Part shown: piece after piece, positions 10,975 through 22,762 of the stretch | Numbering within the stretch: position 1 is the first letter of the stretch | Layout: each line of letters begins with the position of its first letter | Assembly (NCBI GenBank): GCA_002633005.1 | Contig: NMRA01000243.1 | Coordinates: 459,718 to 523,717 of the forward strand | Reading direction: 5' to 3' | DNA from: Phoronis australis | Lineage: Eukaryota > Phoronida > Phoronidae | Length of the DNA stretch: 64,000 nt | Position numbers and translations under genes: made by a program | Notes under the pieces: generated by a model | What the model saw: only the letters and a program-made list of their open reading frames with translations | Told to the model about the DNA's origin: nothing | Databases searched by the model: none

Positions 10975-13160
10975 CAAGTGGGATTATAATTTCACTTCAT
11001 TATATAATAAACCTGCATGCTTCTATTGTCTCGCATTTTGATCAAGTTTTCTATAGAAGTATGATTGATTTAAAACAGAAGTTGGAAAATGAGATGTTTC
11101 AAAACTTGCTAGACGATGAACTTAATGCCGAATTTTCTATTATTGAATTAAAAACGACTGTTAATCATCTTAAAACAGGAAAGGCAGTTGGGGTTGATAA
11201 AATTCCCAATGAAATTCTAAAATCAGATGATGTTCTTAAACTTTTATTTAAAGTCTTTGATTTGTGCTACTCCTCAAAGATAGTCCCTAGTATTTGAGTC
11301 TAAGGCCATCATTATCAAACCAATTCCCAAGAGTGCTGATAAAGATCCGTATACTCCTATTCACTACAGAGGAATAAGTTTATTGTCATGTATATCGAGG
11401 TTATACTCTAGTTTAATTAATAATAGACTCATTAAATTTGCCGTAGAAAACAGTTTGATGGATTTCACAAAAATAGATCGTGCATTGACCATGTATTCAC
11501 CTTGTCCTCGGTCATTAAAAGCAGATTACGTGATGAGAAAAATACATTTGCCTGTTTTGTAGACTTTAAACAAGCCTTCGATTGGATTTCTACAGAAGAC
11601 AGTTTGGGAGAAAATTTCATTGCCATCAAGTCATTATTCCTTAACAATACAGTTTGCATCAAACTTAAAACAGACTTTTCCAATAATTGGTCCCCAGCAA
11701 CTAGTGGAGTTAGATAGGATGATGTGGTGTCTCCCACACCAGTTAATATTTTCTTCAGTGATCTTGCTGTTGATATTGCAACTTTAAGTATAGGTGTTAT
11801 GTTGGACGGTCTGAATTTATCTATTTTGTTTTACGCAAATGATATTGTTTTGATAGCCGAAAATGAACGCAATCTTCAAATCATGCTTAAACGCGTTTTC
11901 GAGTGGTGCAAAAATGGGAATTTTGTATTAATGAAAGAAAAAGAGTTTTAACAAATATTGTGCAGTTTAGAAATAAGAGTTACCCTGTCTCTAACTGCAA
12001 CATTACTTTTGGAAATTTAAATCTTGTTTACAAACCAAAGTACAAATATTTAGGTTCTATTTTAACGAGTTTTTAGATTTTCAAGACACTGGTCAGATTT
12101 TGAGTGATTCAGCTGGGCGTACTCTCCCTGGTATAATATCTAAATTTCGTAACCTGAGAGATACTGGCTATAAAACTTTTAACCATCTCTATTCCGCCTG
12201 TCTACAACTCATTGTAGAATATTGCTCTGGAGTCTGGTGATTTCAAGATTTTCGTTGATGTAACTTTGTATAAAACAGAGCTATGATGTATCATTATGGT
12301 GTCCATCGCTCAGGTCCTATTTCTGTCATGAGAGGTGACATGAATTGGTTTCCCCTCAGATATAATCGTCACATGAATATGGTTCATCTGTGGAATAGAA
12401 TATTGAGTTTTAGCTGTGGAAGACTCACCAGAAAAGCCTTTGAATGGGACTATATCCAAAACAATTCAAATTGGTCGTCCGAGATTAAAGCAATTTTCAA
12501 CTCAGTTAAATCATATATTTGAATCCAAAAATTGAATGCGATATTACTGTTTTATTAACAAATCTTATTAAGACTTTGCCGATGAATGGAAAAATACTGT
12601 TAATTAAGAACTTACAAAATTCAAATAAATATATAAAAAAGAATCTACAAATTTTCAAAATGGACTTTTTTAGTGAAAATTACTTATTTGTTCTTGTTTG
12701 ACCAGATATCGTAGATCACTTTCATCACAATTTCACTTTGGAATTCTCTCACTTAGTATTAAAACTGGTAGAATTCTAACACTATTCTCTGCTTACTTTG
12801 TAATATGCACGCTGTTGAGGATGAAATTCATTTTAAGAATATTGTTGTTTAATAAAATCACAATTATTGTCCCGGATTTCGACCTGTTAAGTTCTAAAGA
12901 CGAAATTGCTGTTTTATGTAATAATTTTTGTAATGATGATAGATATACAGAAAGTGCTTACGATAGACAACAAAATTTTCTGTTCACTTAATTTCTTAAA
13001 TAGTTTTGAGCTTCATAACAAATTGTGTGCACATTGCTGTTCTTGCATTTTGTCTAAAGTGACTGATAAGCCCAGTGGGCTGGATGTTCAAGTAACACAG
13101 GTAACTGTAATAAATTTATTTTCTTCTTCTTCATCATCATCATCTTCTTCTTCTACGTCA
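10975..13160 (+). mobile_element. Decayed LINE (non-LTR retrotransposon), 5' truncated
   Basis: This is the 3' part of a LINE. Reverse-transcriptase segments lie in successive frames from about 11061 to 11951, and a C-terminal region continues to about 12990. The 3' end is marked by AATAAATTTATT at 13110 followed by a TTC/ATC simple tail to about 13160, as expected for target-primed insertion. The endonuclease domain and the first reverse-transcriptase blocks are absent. The copy is not autonomous. The clade is not determined; the C-terminal pattern (GDMNWFPLRY, then MVHLWNRIL) occurs in LINEs of many marine invertebrates. Confidence 0.85.
11061..12522 (+). pseudogene. Reverse transcriptase remnant
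   Basis: Frame pieces at 11061-11297, 11502-11717, 11724-11951 and 12283-12522 match the order of a non-LTR reverse transcriptase. LKTGKAVGVDKIPNEILK is the early finger block. CFVDFKQAFDWI is palm motif A with its aspartate. FYANDIVLIAE is motif C. EWCKNGNFVLMKEK is the block after motif C. Stops and frame changes separate the pieces, for example TGA after SLVPSI-like sequence at 11297 and TAG at 11715. Motif C has lost its first catalytic aspartate: the codon at 11838-11840 is AAT, giving YAND in place of YADD. The protein cannot be made intact. Confidence 0.85.
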
Positions 13161-14471
13161 ACCCACTTGGTAGACCTATACACGGAGCTTTATTGTGGAT
13201 CTACATTGGGGGCTTGATCAGTTGATCAGCTTTAGCGACCCCTCGTGGCTGTTGCCATTCTGTCTTCCCCTCCTTAATTCCCTCTACCAGTTGCCACTCA
13301 ACCCCCCCTTTGTGTCACCTCCCAGTCGATCAATGCCATTTGCAGCCATTGCGAATGTTTTTATTTTACTGCCTTCAAACCGCTCTCGCTGACGTACCAA
13401 CCTCGTGATCTGGCTGGAAATGCTCTGTTGTCACTTCTAAGACCACCACGTTGTAAAACCCATGCAGCTATACAAGGAGGGGTCCTGTTTTCTGCGTGGG
13501 CCCTAAGCTGTATTTACTTAATCCGGCAAGTGGTCTCTCGATACGTATTCATGCTAGATCTACCACTGCTCGACTCATACGCGCGAAACTTCAACATTGC
13601 TGTTTTCTATTCACCTTCTCTTCTGACGTAACGCAACTTGTGCTTCGTTTCGTGGTTTCTGCTCAGTCTGTCGAGGCTCACCAACAAAGTCTCAAATTCA
13701 GTACAGAAAGTATCCGTTATGTCAACACTTGTTGTTATGTAGTTTGGTGGTTTACACTCAAGTGTCCTTTTGTAACCGCAGTTAAGGTAAGTTCCAAGAG
13801 CATACGTTGTGTGCACAGTGTCTTGGACAAAGTCGATGTGATTGATAATGATGCTGTTAGGAGATCAACCATAAAAACTCGAGCAGATCCCTGGCTTGCA
13901 GTCTTAAGGGCTTGCATGGACATTTTCCTTGTAGTTGTCTCCCTTTTGACATCCTAGATCTCGCAAGTGAATCGCCGTTTAATATTTTATGTTTGCCAGA
14001 TCCTTATATATATGTCTGTGTGCTCAAGTGAGCATTCGCGCGTGCATGGGAGCGTAATGCGTTATTTTTGAAACAGACGCATCTTACAGTTGTTGTTTAA
14101 GTCCCATAAGGCCTTTAAAAGTTATTTGTACAGGCACTTGTTTTACGGAACGTTATTGTGTGAAAATGATGCCGCTGAGGCTTTTTCGATCGTTAGGACA
14201 ATGTTGTCAATTGCGAACTTATGAAATGCAGTGACGTCACGACGTCAAGTAGACACTGGCGCAGGTGCTATTGCATTTTCAATGACTTGCGCTGTGTGTA
14301 CTAATTGCTAACAATCATCTCCCCTTGAAGAAAACTGTAAGAAAGCAAACATTATTTGTAAAGCTTGACACTAATTATCGCTAGATACACTTCAAAAGTC
14401 AGAGAACCAATTACGAAAGTAGATACCGTAAATTCTCGAAACGCTTACTAACGCGCTGACTAAACCATTTA
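13161..14471. other. Unassigned stretch with a long open frame
   Basis: A 153-codon plus frame covers 13496-13957, with overlapping minus frames at 13607-13923. Inside it, 13667-13786 is flanked by CTCAG and GTAAGT and is open in phase 0 at both ends, so it could be an exon. No domain is recognisable and no partner exon is seen. I do not annotate it as coding. Confidence 0.3.
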
Positions 14472-14612
14472 AAGCGGCAGTTGACCCGTCTTCCCTCACA
14501 ACTTTAGATTTGGACAACTCACCGCTATGAACTTGGTCTCGGTATGTTCCTTAGAGACTGAATTCGAAGTCATGGTTTCAGGACTTTGAAAGAACTGACA
14601 ATTCGTTAGTGC
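14472..14612 (+). repeat. Dispersed repeat R1, copy 3
   Basis: Matches R1 blocks: AAGCGGCAGTTGACCCGTC, TTTAGATTTGGACAACTCACCG, ATGTTCCTTAG and CGTTAGTGCTT. A foldback MITE follows directly at 14614. Confidence 0.6.
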
Positions 14613-14613
14613 T

Positions 14614-14790
14614 TGGAACCTGGCGTTCGTTCAGTAACGCTAGGACCTACGATAGGACCTAGCTAAAAATCTACCCAAAATCTACCCAAAGTCACGTCTT
14701 CTCATTTAAAATTCACGGCAGCGTCTCACATCTCGCAAAGTCTCACTTTTTAGCGAGGTCTTAGCGTTACTGAACGGGAGGCAGGTTCCA
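14614..14790 (+). mobile_element. Foldback MITE, TTCAGTAACG family, copy A
   Basis: TGGAACCTG...TTCAGTAACGCTAGGACC at the left faces ...AGCGTTACTGAACGGG and CAGGTTCCA at the right, giving inverted arms of roughly 40 bases with some mismatches. The interior (TTCTCATTTAAAATTCACGGC and neighbours) is shared with 20946-21050 in the same direction and with 25081-25235 and 29874-30016 in the opposite direction. No coding capacity. Confidence 0.8.
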
Positions 14791-15637
14791 GAGTTGTTTA
14801 CAAACCCAGAAACCATTTCCCATCTGAGTAAGGAAGAAGATGTCATAAGTTCGCTTCTTGGATCGAACATGGGTTTATGGCGGTTTTCCTTCATCTTTGC
14901 AGCAAAATAAAGCTTTCCAACTTCTGCAAGTCCTTAAAAGTTGGTTACAGGCAAAATCTGTTAAATAGGCAAGAATCAATAATAACGACATGTGTAAGTT
15001 AACCGACGGAGTTCATGAACCGCAAAAACCACTTTGTGGTGCAACCAGAGGGCGTGTTTTAGGAGAGGTCTCGTTTTATCGTCCATGGGTGTACCAGATG
15101 TTCAAATTAATCAAGTACGTAACAGGCTATCAAGGAACACCATGCGTATTTACGTCGATAAATTTAAATGCTTTTTTGACGAAATGGTTCGATTCCAACG
15201 AAAACACGTTTCAACTTGACTAAGTCATGATAGTTAATGAAAGACCCGGATGGAGAGTAGTTCAATAATTAGTCGTAAATTCACGACCTTTTTATATTTT
15301 GTCAAAATTTAAAACAACCTAAATTGGTTACGTCACCTACTATTGCACAAATTTGATACTTATTCAGAAGGATAAAAGCATCATTCAGGTAAACTATTCT
15401 CACTGTGCCACAATTTGGTCTCTGCTTTGGTTCGAGTTACATGCAAATACGGATTGTCTTCACAGTCATTACTTTATCCCGCACAAAGGGTTTGTCACGC
15501 TTGATCATGTGTAGAAACAGTAAAATTTTTTTGGAAGTTTTTAGCGTAGATGAGATTTCATTGCATTATTCAATTAAAAATAAAGTGATCTAATCGTGGT
15601 CAAGATACATTTTAATCGCCATGTTCTGCTAGGTAAA
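14791..15637. other. Gene-free stretch
   Basis: No supported feature. Overlapping 60-77-codon frames at 14990-15223 have no motif. Confidence 0.45.
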
Positions 15638-15790
15638 AAGCGAAAATAGAAGTAGGCCTTCTCATAAAACAAGTCTCGTAAAATACATTTCCGTGGTAGG
15701 ATTCCATTTCCGTTACCAACTCAGTCACAGGCAATGCGTACATGCACCATTTTCGAATTCGCAATTTCAGATTTGGCGAGCCCAAGTAAA
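15638..15790 (+). repeat. Dispersed repeat R3, copy 2
   Basis: Same blocks as 8700-8864 (GCGAAAATAGAAGTAGG, AAACAAGTCTCGTAAAATA, GGATTCCATTTCC, GTCACAGGCAATGCGTACAT), with point differences. Non-coding. Confidence 0.6.
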
Positions 15791-17868
15791 GTCTGAAGGT
15801 TTTCTCGAGTCTGATGGTTTCAATTTTCTTGTAAGTAATGGAAAACGAATCCTATGTCTGTTACGAGACCGATTTTATCAGAGTGAAAAGCCGAATTCGA
15901 TTTTCACTTTTAGCCGGCTAAACAGGGCGAAATGCGGCTATTAATATAGTTCAAGTTAACATCGGACTTAGAATTGTTTTAAAGGTTTTAACCACCATAT
16001 TTGAATGCAACATGAGAGTTGGGACTGAGTAATTAGAGCCGACTGAGATATCAGAAGCACTGATTATAGACATCTTACGAAAAGTAGGTCACGTTGTAAC
16101 GAAATCGCTAAAATCTCAATAGGTGACTTTCGAAACAGCCGCGCCATATTGAAATTCAATAACTCGCCAGATGGCGATAAGGTCTTTGGTGGCTTTCTGC
16201 GCCACCTACAGAACCCATGTAATGTGGACGGGAGTGTTCAACCTACTGGTATAAAAAACGTTTTAACACCTGCCGTTATAATGATGCCAGCAAATTTCCA
16301 CTGCAGTGCGGTGAGATGTATTAATGGCTTATGAAAACCCCAAACCTTTTTAGATATCAATGGATGAACAAGGACATCATGTTCCATACATGTCATTTCC
16401 CACTTTGAAGAAATATCCGCGACAAAGCAAGTGGCTGCGGCTGATAAACCCATTCAGTGTTAAAAAACTAAAATAAATTAGTGAACTTTTAAATTAATGA
16501 ACCATTATGTAGTAATAGAATTTCTGTCCACCAAACCTGAGTCAGGATCAATCGGAAGTCGCTTTTGTGCTCTCATTATTCTAGAGAGCGCCAATATGAA
16601 AAGTCCCTCATTACGTTCGTTGGTACGTCACTTGTGTGTCCGAATTATTGATAATCTTTATTTTTGTTACAATATGCTTTATTTTAACTTAGCAAATGTA
16701 GTTAGATAAAACAATGTGCAGGGAATTTAAAGATTATCAATGACATTCACATTTTTCATTACGAATAGTTTGGAGAAAGTTGCAAAATTTACGACATTTC
16801 TTCACGGAATCCCACGGACAGTCCCATTTTAAGATTCCCAAATATAAATTTGCAAACCTGTTGTGAAATAGCAGAAGGAAAATTTCAATGACTTCGTGTT
16901 GTTGCGAAATAGCAGAAGGACGTAATGCCAAATCACGTGATTCGTAGATTAACCGCAGGACAAAACAGCTACCTCTCCGTGGGATTACGGGAAAGTGCGA
17001 GCGCAGACGAAGAGCCGTACGCGTCACGAATGCAAATTAGCTCAACTCATTGCTCACATCCTGCGGCGAAATGAACCGTGACAATTTTGCCTCGCGAGGC
17101 CGTGAGGCGAATGTCTCGCTAATTGGTGACTTTCATTGACCTGGCGTGCATAAATCCTCACAGCGTTCTAGCGACGTGAGCTAAGTGCTTAGCCGATTAC
17201 CTGATAACAACAAATCTCCGCCGCTGGCTCATTCTAATCGTGTGTACTACATTAACGCTGTTTACTACGAACGTAAGTAACAGGTTTGCTCGCCGTGTGC
17301 AGGTAACCCGCATAGAGCTATGGGCTGAGCTATACTTCACTTACAGCTCAGATTGTAGGTTCTTGTCTGTGCTCACCCTAACACAACGATTGGTCATGCG
17401 AAGTCATGTTTGCTGAATACTGCAACAAAACATTGATTGTTTTATGTTTGATATTTGAACGTATAGCGTTATGTTACGTGACAAGTCAAAACGAAATTGA
17501 CAACGTAAAATAGGTAGAAACTTATCAGCCTGATAACCGTGGAAGCACGAAACTGGTGGTTAACCAAGCCAGCATCTCCATACTTGGAGAAAAAAACGCG
17601 TTGATTTCGACTTTTCGCATATTTTAATCTTGTTTCATATCCTAAAGTTGTAAACGATGACTCTGACTCTAGCGCCTTTTTATGTTTCTAAATGCATCAC
17701 CTCATTAACAATTCCTGTACAACTTTCTGTGTACTCATGTCATCCTCTCTGTACGTGTCCCCATCTTATATGTTTGTTGATTAATTATTTTATTTATTTG
17801 TGTTAATGTACATATATATTTATGATCGACATATGTCCTGAATAATAGATAAATGATACGTGCGTCGC
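15791..17868. other. Gene-free stretch
   Basis: No supported gene. GCGAAATAGCAGAAGGA-like sequence occurs twice at about 16864 and 16904. The region near 16970-17110 is richer in CpG than its surroundings but shows no linked exon. Confidence 0.45.
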
Positions 17869-18350
17869 AATTTTATTTATTTATTTACTTATTTATTTAT
17901 TATTGTGATATTTAAAATGAGGGTGGCCTCTTCAGTGATAGCACTGCTTTCCAAGAGGGCCCTCAAGCTCGTTACCAGAGATGAAAAGGAGACCGATATA
18001 AGGTCGTTAATTATGACTAATATAATTACAAGTAAATACAATGAATACAGATAAGTAACATAAAAATGATAATCTCCGGTAAGATGGGCAACAAAAAGCG
18101 CCTGCCACGTGGAAGTACGAGAGAATGACGAAAACTGGGTGGTAGAGGGTGGGAAAAATTAAGTAAATAAGTTTTGGAACGTACGACAAAATGGCCGGAA
18201 CAAAGGTGAACTGAAAACGAGGTTACAATAATAAAGAAATACGCCTAAGGACACGTGACAATCATCAGCCTATGAGAGCCAAGAGCTGACCAAACTCTAG
18301 GCACGTGATAACAACAGACCAATACGAAGGCTGGTAAAACGACGTGTAGT
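17869..18350 (-). mobile_element. Possible LINE 3' end with TAAA tail
   Basis: Read on the minus strand, a segment ending GCCACCCTCATTTTAAATA runs into an (TAAA)n array at 17900-17869. This is the arrangement of a LINE 3' untranslated region and tail. No reverse-transcriptase motif is visible upstream on that strand, so the copy would be very short. A plain TTTA microsatellite next to unrelated sequence is the alternative. Confidence 0.35.
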
Positions 18351-18806
18351 CCTACACGTTAAAGGAATAATGAAATAGACCGAAATTAGGGAGAAAGGAG
18401 TAAGATGGGTACATCATCTCACATAAATATACTTACGAGTGAAATACCATATATCATATTTATGATATTTATGTATCCATCCATTATTTAAATAATTATT
18501 GTGGGACTAAAATTATCACATAGGACGGACCGCGATTAGAACAAATAATTGCATGTACTCTTTCGTGTCACTCCTACATTAATGTCGTTTTTTACTCAAA
18601 ACATGACCTTATTTATCACCTCTCACATTTAGTTTTTGTCCTTCTCTGTTTTTACCAGTTTTTGTACAGCGTTGTGTTATGCTTATTGTGTTGTATTCTA
18701 TTACTTTTATGGTCAATCGATTTTAAATCAACCAATCAATCAATCAGTCGAAATTACATTATGTTAGGTCAAATTTTGCTATACTTCAGGCAGATTATCA
18801 AAAATC

Positions 18807-18910
18807 AGGGTGTGGAAACAATTCTATGACTGGCCTCTAAATTGCAGTTTCGACCCCCTAAACCCCACACCCGGACCAGCAAACACCAAAGCCGCCGTGT
18901 GAAGTGCACG
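18807..18910 (+). repeat. Dispersed repeat R5, copy 1
   Basis: ATCAGGGTGTGGAAA, then CCTAAACCCC and GGACCAGCAAACACCAAAGC occur in the same order on the minus strand of 24305-24410. Non-coding and unclassified. Confidence 0.5.
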
Positions 18911-20358
18911 AAGTTGAATTTTTTTTAAAAATATATTTTGAACGAAATGAACAAGAAATCTGACGACGGTGTTCAATTAATTCCAAATAAGGTTTGCGCG
19001 CCAAGTTCCTTGTCCAGAGTTCATGTTCGAGTACAGTTATTAGACCCCAGATCCAGGAAGAATGTACATGTACAACCAATACGTCCTGCTATGGGTAATT
19101 TTATTGGTGAAACGCCCGATGACGAAAATCACGTGCCAAGACGAAATTATGTAATCGGGTAGTGGCCCATGCAAAAATAATGCTTAAAAACCCTGCAAGT
19201 CAACGTCTTCTCAATTTATAGCTATTAGAAATTCGTAAATGTATTGAAATAACGCTTTTAATAAATGTCTGACTTTTTGGAGTATTCAAATTGGTAGTTT
19301 AATTGTGAAACTGAAACCACTGTTTTTATTTTGTTCTTCACAGGGTGGAAATTACATTTGAATATTGCAACGCCTGACTGAATGTCTCTGAAATTAGTTT
19401 AAACTTGTCTAGAGGCTACAAAACAACCAATGGTTTTACTCGTGAGATAAACAATCATGACGTAAAACACGACCTGTTAATTAACTCTTGCCTGTTTGGC
19501 ATAACACTGTTCCCTAAATAAAACAGAAGACAATATTACACTTTCATTTTCTGTTTCACGAAATATTGTAGAACTACCGTATCGTTTTATATCTTTCAGT
19601 TTGTCAGTTCAACTTATTTTAAGGTTACAGTTGCTTGAGAAGTTCAAAAAAATCGTATCGTCTTTTAGAATGCAGCCACTGACGATTCGTTTTCTAAACT
19701 GAAAGAATCGTTTAACTCGGTCCTGCGTCAGATCACAAACCGCGCGGCTCAGACCACCAACCGCTCAGCGACAGAGTTTTTTTACTCATGAATAAACTTT
19801 TTAATTAGCCTCTTTATTTCTATTCTGACGCACTGTATTCTTTCTTTTTTGAATACAGATTCTTTATGAATTTATGGTTTCACAAACATTTTCTGGCACC
19901 AAATTTTTATATGCACTCAGTTTTGAAACATTGTTACAAGCGCGTGCATCACCAAGTTTCTTGCAAGAAAGTCAAATTAAAGGCAGGAAATACAGCACTT
20001 TAAAATAATTGAAAAGAATTGTTTTCCCGAAAACAAGGCAATGTTATTGAGGACGACCTTGCGGTTGGTGAGGGCAGAAGTCCTTCGAATTAAAATAATA
20101 TCTACAACGGCTAGTTGCACGTTATACACCACTCTGTTGTTTTGTCACCCTCTTAAGCATGAAAAATTGCATGAATTTTAATAATTCCTTTCAAACTTTT
20201 GTAAAACCAAAACCGTGATTCCCTCGATAACAAATTCAAGGTTTTTAATGCAGTAAGGTAACATTCTAAGCTAGGACTTGCGCGAGGATGTCCACACAAG
20301 GGGTCGCGCTTGTCAAAGCGTCTTTGTACAGTGCCAACGATGACGTTGTGAAAGAGTG
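18911..20358. other. Gene-free stretch
   Basis: No supported gene or transposon end. Confidence 0.5.
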
Positions 20359-20435
20359 CAGGCGGCGCAGCACTGTAATAAGTGGGAGGGGGGTGGGGGC
20401 TATAACCCCCATCCCCCATTGGTGTGCCGCCCATG
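20359..20435 (-). mobile_element. CATGGGCGGCGC palindromic-ended unit, single
   Basis: A unit of about 77 bp with ends CAGGCGGCGC and TGCCGCCCATG, a CAGCACTG block and a GGGGGCTATAACCCCC stem. On the opposite strand it matches the two tandem units at 43159-43317. Confidence 0.7.
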
Positions 20436-20945
20436 GCATATCAGGCCAAAAAGCATAATTGGTTCTAAACTATTTTTAGTTGCTCACTTTTTTCAAAGAA
20501 AAGAAGCTTTAACTGGCGTTTGAAACCTTGGTAACCCTTATTTACGTGAATTTGTACGACTTTTCAAAAAAAAAACACGAAACCTTGGTAAAGACCAGAA
20601 CCAACTTTGCTTCTTTGGCCTAACTAAGTCGCAAATGGTACAACATAAGTTGCCGCACAGGGTTAATCATCTACAAAATGGACTGACGATGGGAAGAACG
20701 GTCTTTCCGATGGGAAGGGCGGACGTTTCGATGGTAAGAATTGACCCAAATAATGCGATTGGCGGACGAGAAATGTGAATGACGGGGATGCGAAAGGAGT
20801 GACGTTGCTTGAGTTATTAGGCCAGACACGTCCTGAAAATGAAAGAGAACTTGGTGGTATCCTGCCTGGCTTTCAGGTCTACCAGTCTTATTTTTCGCTT
20901 TACTCAGAGCAACTGTAAGGTTGTTATTTACTTAGACCAGGGTAG
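20436..20945. other. Gene-free stretch
   Basis: GATGGGAAGRRCGG words at 20690-20740 resemble the minisatellite at 21655-21990. Nothing else is supported. Confidence 0.45.
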
Positions 20946-21050
20946 AGTTCAGTAAAGCTAGGACCTACGCTAGGATCTCGCTAAAATCTAGACAAAATGA
21001 CGTGTTCTCTTTTAAAATACAAAGCAATAGCTCACGTAGTCTCACGAAGT
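20946..21050 (+). mobile_element. Foldback MITE, TTCAGTAACG family, copy B, truncated
   Basis: The left end TTCAGTAAAGCTAGGACC and the interior GTTCTCTTTTAAAATAC match copy A in the same direction. The right inverted arm is not found, so the copy is truncated or decayed. Confidence 0.65.
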
Positions 21051-21654
21051 TGCTTTGGAAGGGCAAACCCACGTGTGAAGAACATTTATTACACCGTGAG
21101 TTGTATTTCAGCGGCTTAACGGAGACATGATAAACGTAACTTCAGTAAAAACTCATTACAATTGTATTTCGTCCTTTTTAAAGAATACGTGCAGTCCAGT
21201 CACAACTGTTCCAATTTCACTCTGTCTCACGAGTCTGCAATTAATGAAATGGTGCGGGATTTGTATAATTCGATTATTACTCTAGAAAATTAATGGGCTT
21301 ATTCAATATCAAATTCTACGACTGCCTTCTTCTACACTCACTTAGAAGAGCAACAATCGTGCGCTGAGGACAGTGTAGCCTTTTGGATATGACCTTCACG
21401 ACTTTAGTGAAAACCTCATATAACGACAAAAAGGTCAGGGTAAACACCCCAATATCAGTTTACCGTATGTATTATTATGATAACTAGTTAATTCAATATC
21501 AGGCTTGATCATCCAATGCGAGGTTCGGGCACTTGGAAAGACGAAACCCAAAACTGAAGGAAGGATCCAACAAATGCAAAAACTACGAGATGTGGAAAAA
21601 ACAGGGATATAATGGGAATGACATTTTTGTGATGGGAGGCGGGGATGGGATTGC
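21051..21654. other. Gene-free stretch
   Basis: No supported feature before the G-rich array. Confidence 0.45.
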
Positions 21655-21990
21655 AATAAGAAGGGCGGGGTTTTACTGGGAAGGGCGGGGTTGTAATAGG
21701 AAGAACGGTGTTGTGATGGGAAGGACGGTGTTGCTATGGGAGCGATGAGATTGCGATAAGAAGGGCAGGGTTGTCATGGGAGGGATGGGATTGCAATAAA
21801 AGGGCGGCGTTGTGTTGGGAGGGATGGGATTGCGATAAGAAGGGCGGGATTGTGTTGGGAGGGATGAGATTGTGATAAAAGGGCGGGGTTGTGTTGGGAA
21901 GGGCGGGGTTGTGTTGGGAAGGGCGGGGTTGTATTGGAAAGGGCGGGTTGCGGTGAGAAGCACGTGGTTGTAATGGAAAGGACGGACAAT
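21655..21990. repeat. G-rich minisatellite
   Basis: About ten or more variants of two alternating words, GGGAAGGGCGGGGTTGTGTT and GGGATGGGATTGCGATAAGA, sit in tandem. One strand is strongly purine/G-rich. Pro- and Thr-rich minus-strand frames across it are by-products of the array. Confidence 0.9.
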
Positions 21991-22684
21991 TTTTTTAATT
22001 TTGTGTTCTCAGATCGTGTTACTCGGATAGCTATAGTCATGTCGCGTGTCAAAACTTTACCCCATACGCGTTGAATCTGTCGAGGGAAATACGGCCATGT
22101 AATAAAATTTTCCGTATTCGCCTACTGCACTACTTCAACAGTGACCTCTGACATGGAAAGTTCAAAAGGTAGGTCAAGGTCGACTGGACGTCTTCAGCCG
22201 GTTCGATATCAAACTTTCCAAATATAGTTTAAAGTAATACAGTTGCAGCAGTGTAACTAACACTCGACATGTAACCAGGCCCTAAACGTAAAATCTGGAA
22301 CAAAACTGTTAATTGTCAGACACTTATGTCTCAGTTTTGAATTGCTGAATACTACCTGTATATCGTCTGCAACTCATGCGCCGATTCCTAGGAAACTAAA
22401 ATATCAAATGTTGCTTTTTAACTAGTTCCAGGAGATGTTACAAGTTCACTGCACAGTTGCCGTTGTTTTCATCTTTGTTACCTCTTTTCAAGAAATAAAT
22501 CGTTACTTTTATAACTGTTTCTTTTACCGTAAGAGAAAACTTGCAACCTAACGCGCAAGCACATCATATAGGATGTGATCCGCCATGTGTACAGTCTGGG
22601 TGAAGTATTTGAAAAATCTGCCGAAAAAATGTAAGAAACTTAGGAATTCGAAGCGCATGGGATAAATACAAAACGTACCTCGAT

Positions 22685-22762
22685 TGGCGTACAAGAAGTA
22701 ATATCCCACTCGACCTTATTCCCCGGAATAATCTCTCTTGGGATATTACCTCATGTACGCCA
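22685..22762. repeat. Nested inverted repeat
   Basis: The arms 22685-22708 and 22739-22762 (TGGCGTACAAGAAGTAATAT and its partner) match at 22 of 24 positions. The spacer holds a second perfect stem, TTATTCC-CC-GGAATAA, at 22717-22732. It may be a minimal foldback element or a structured RNA or DNA site. There is no target duplication and no adjacent gene. Confidence 0.7.

Noticed and set aside
13496-13957. 153-codon plus frame with a possible exon at 13667-13786
   Set aside because: Splice-like ends and open phase 0, but no recognisable motif, no partner exon, and competing minus-strand frames.
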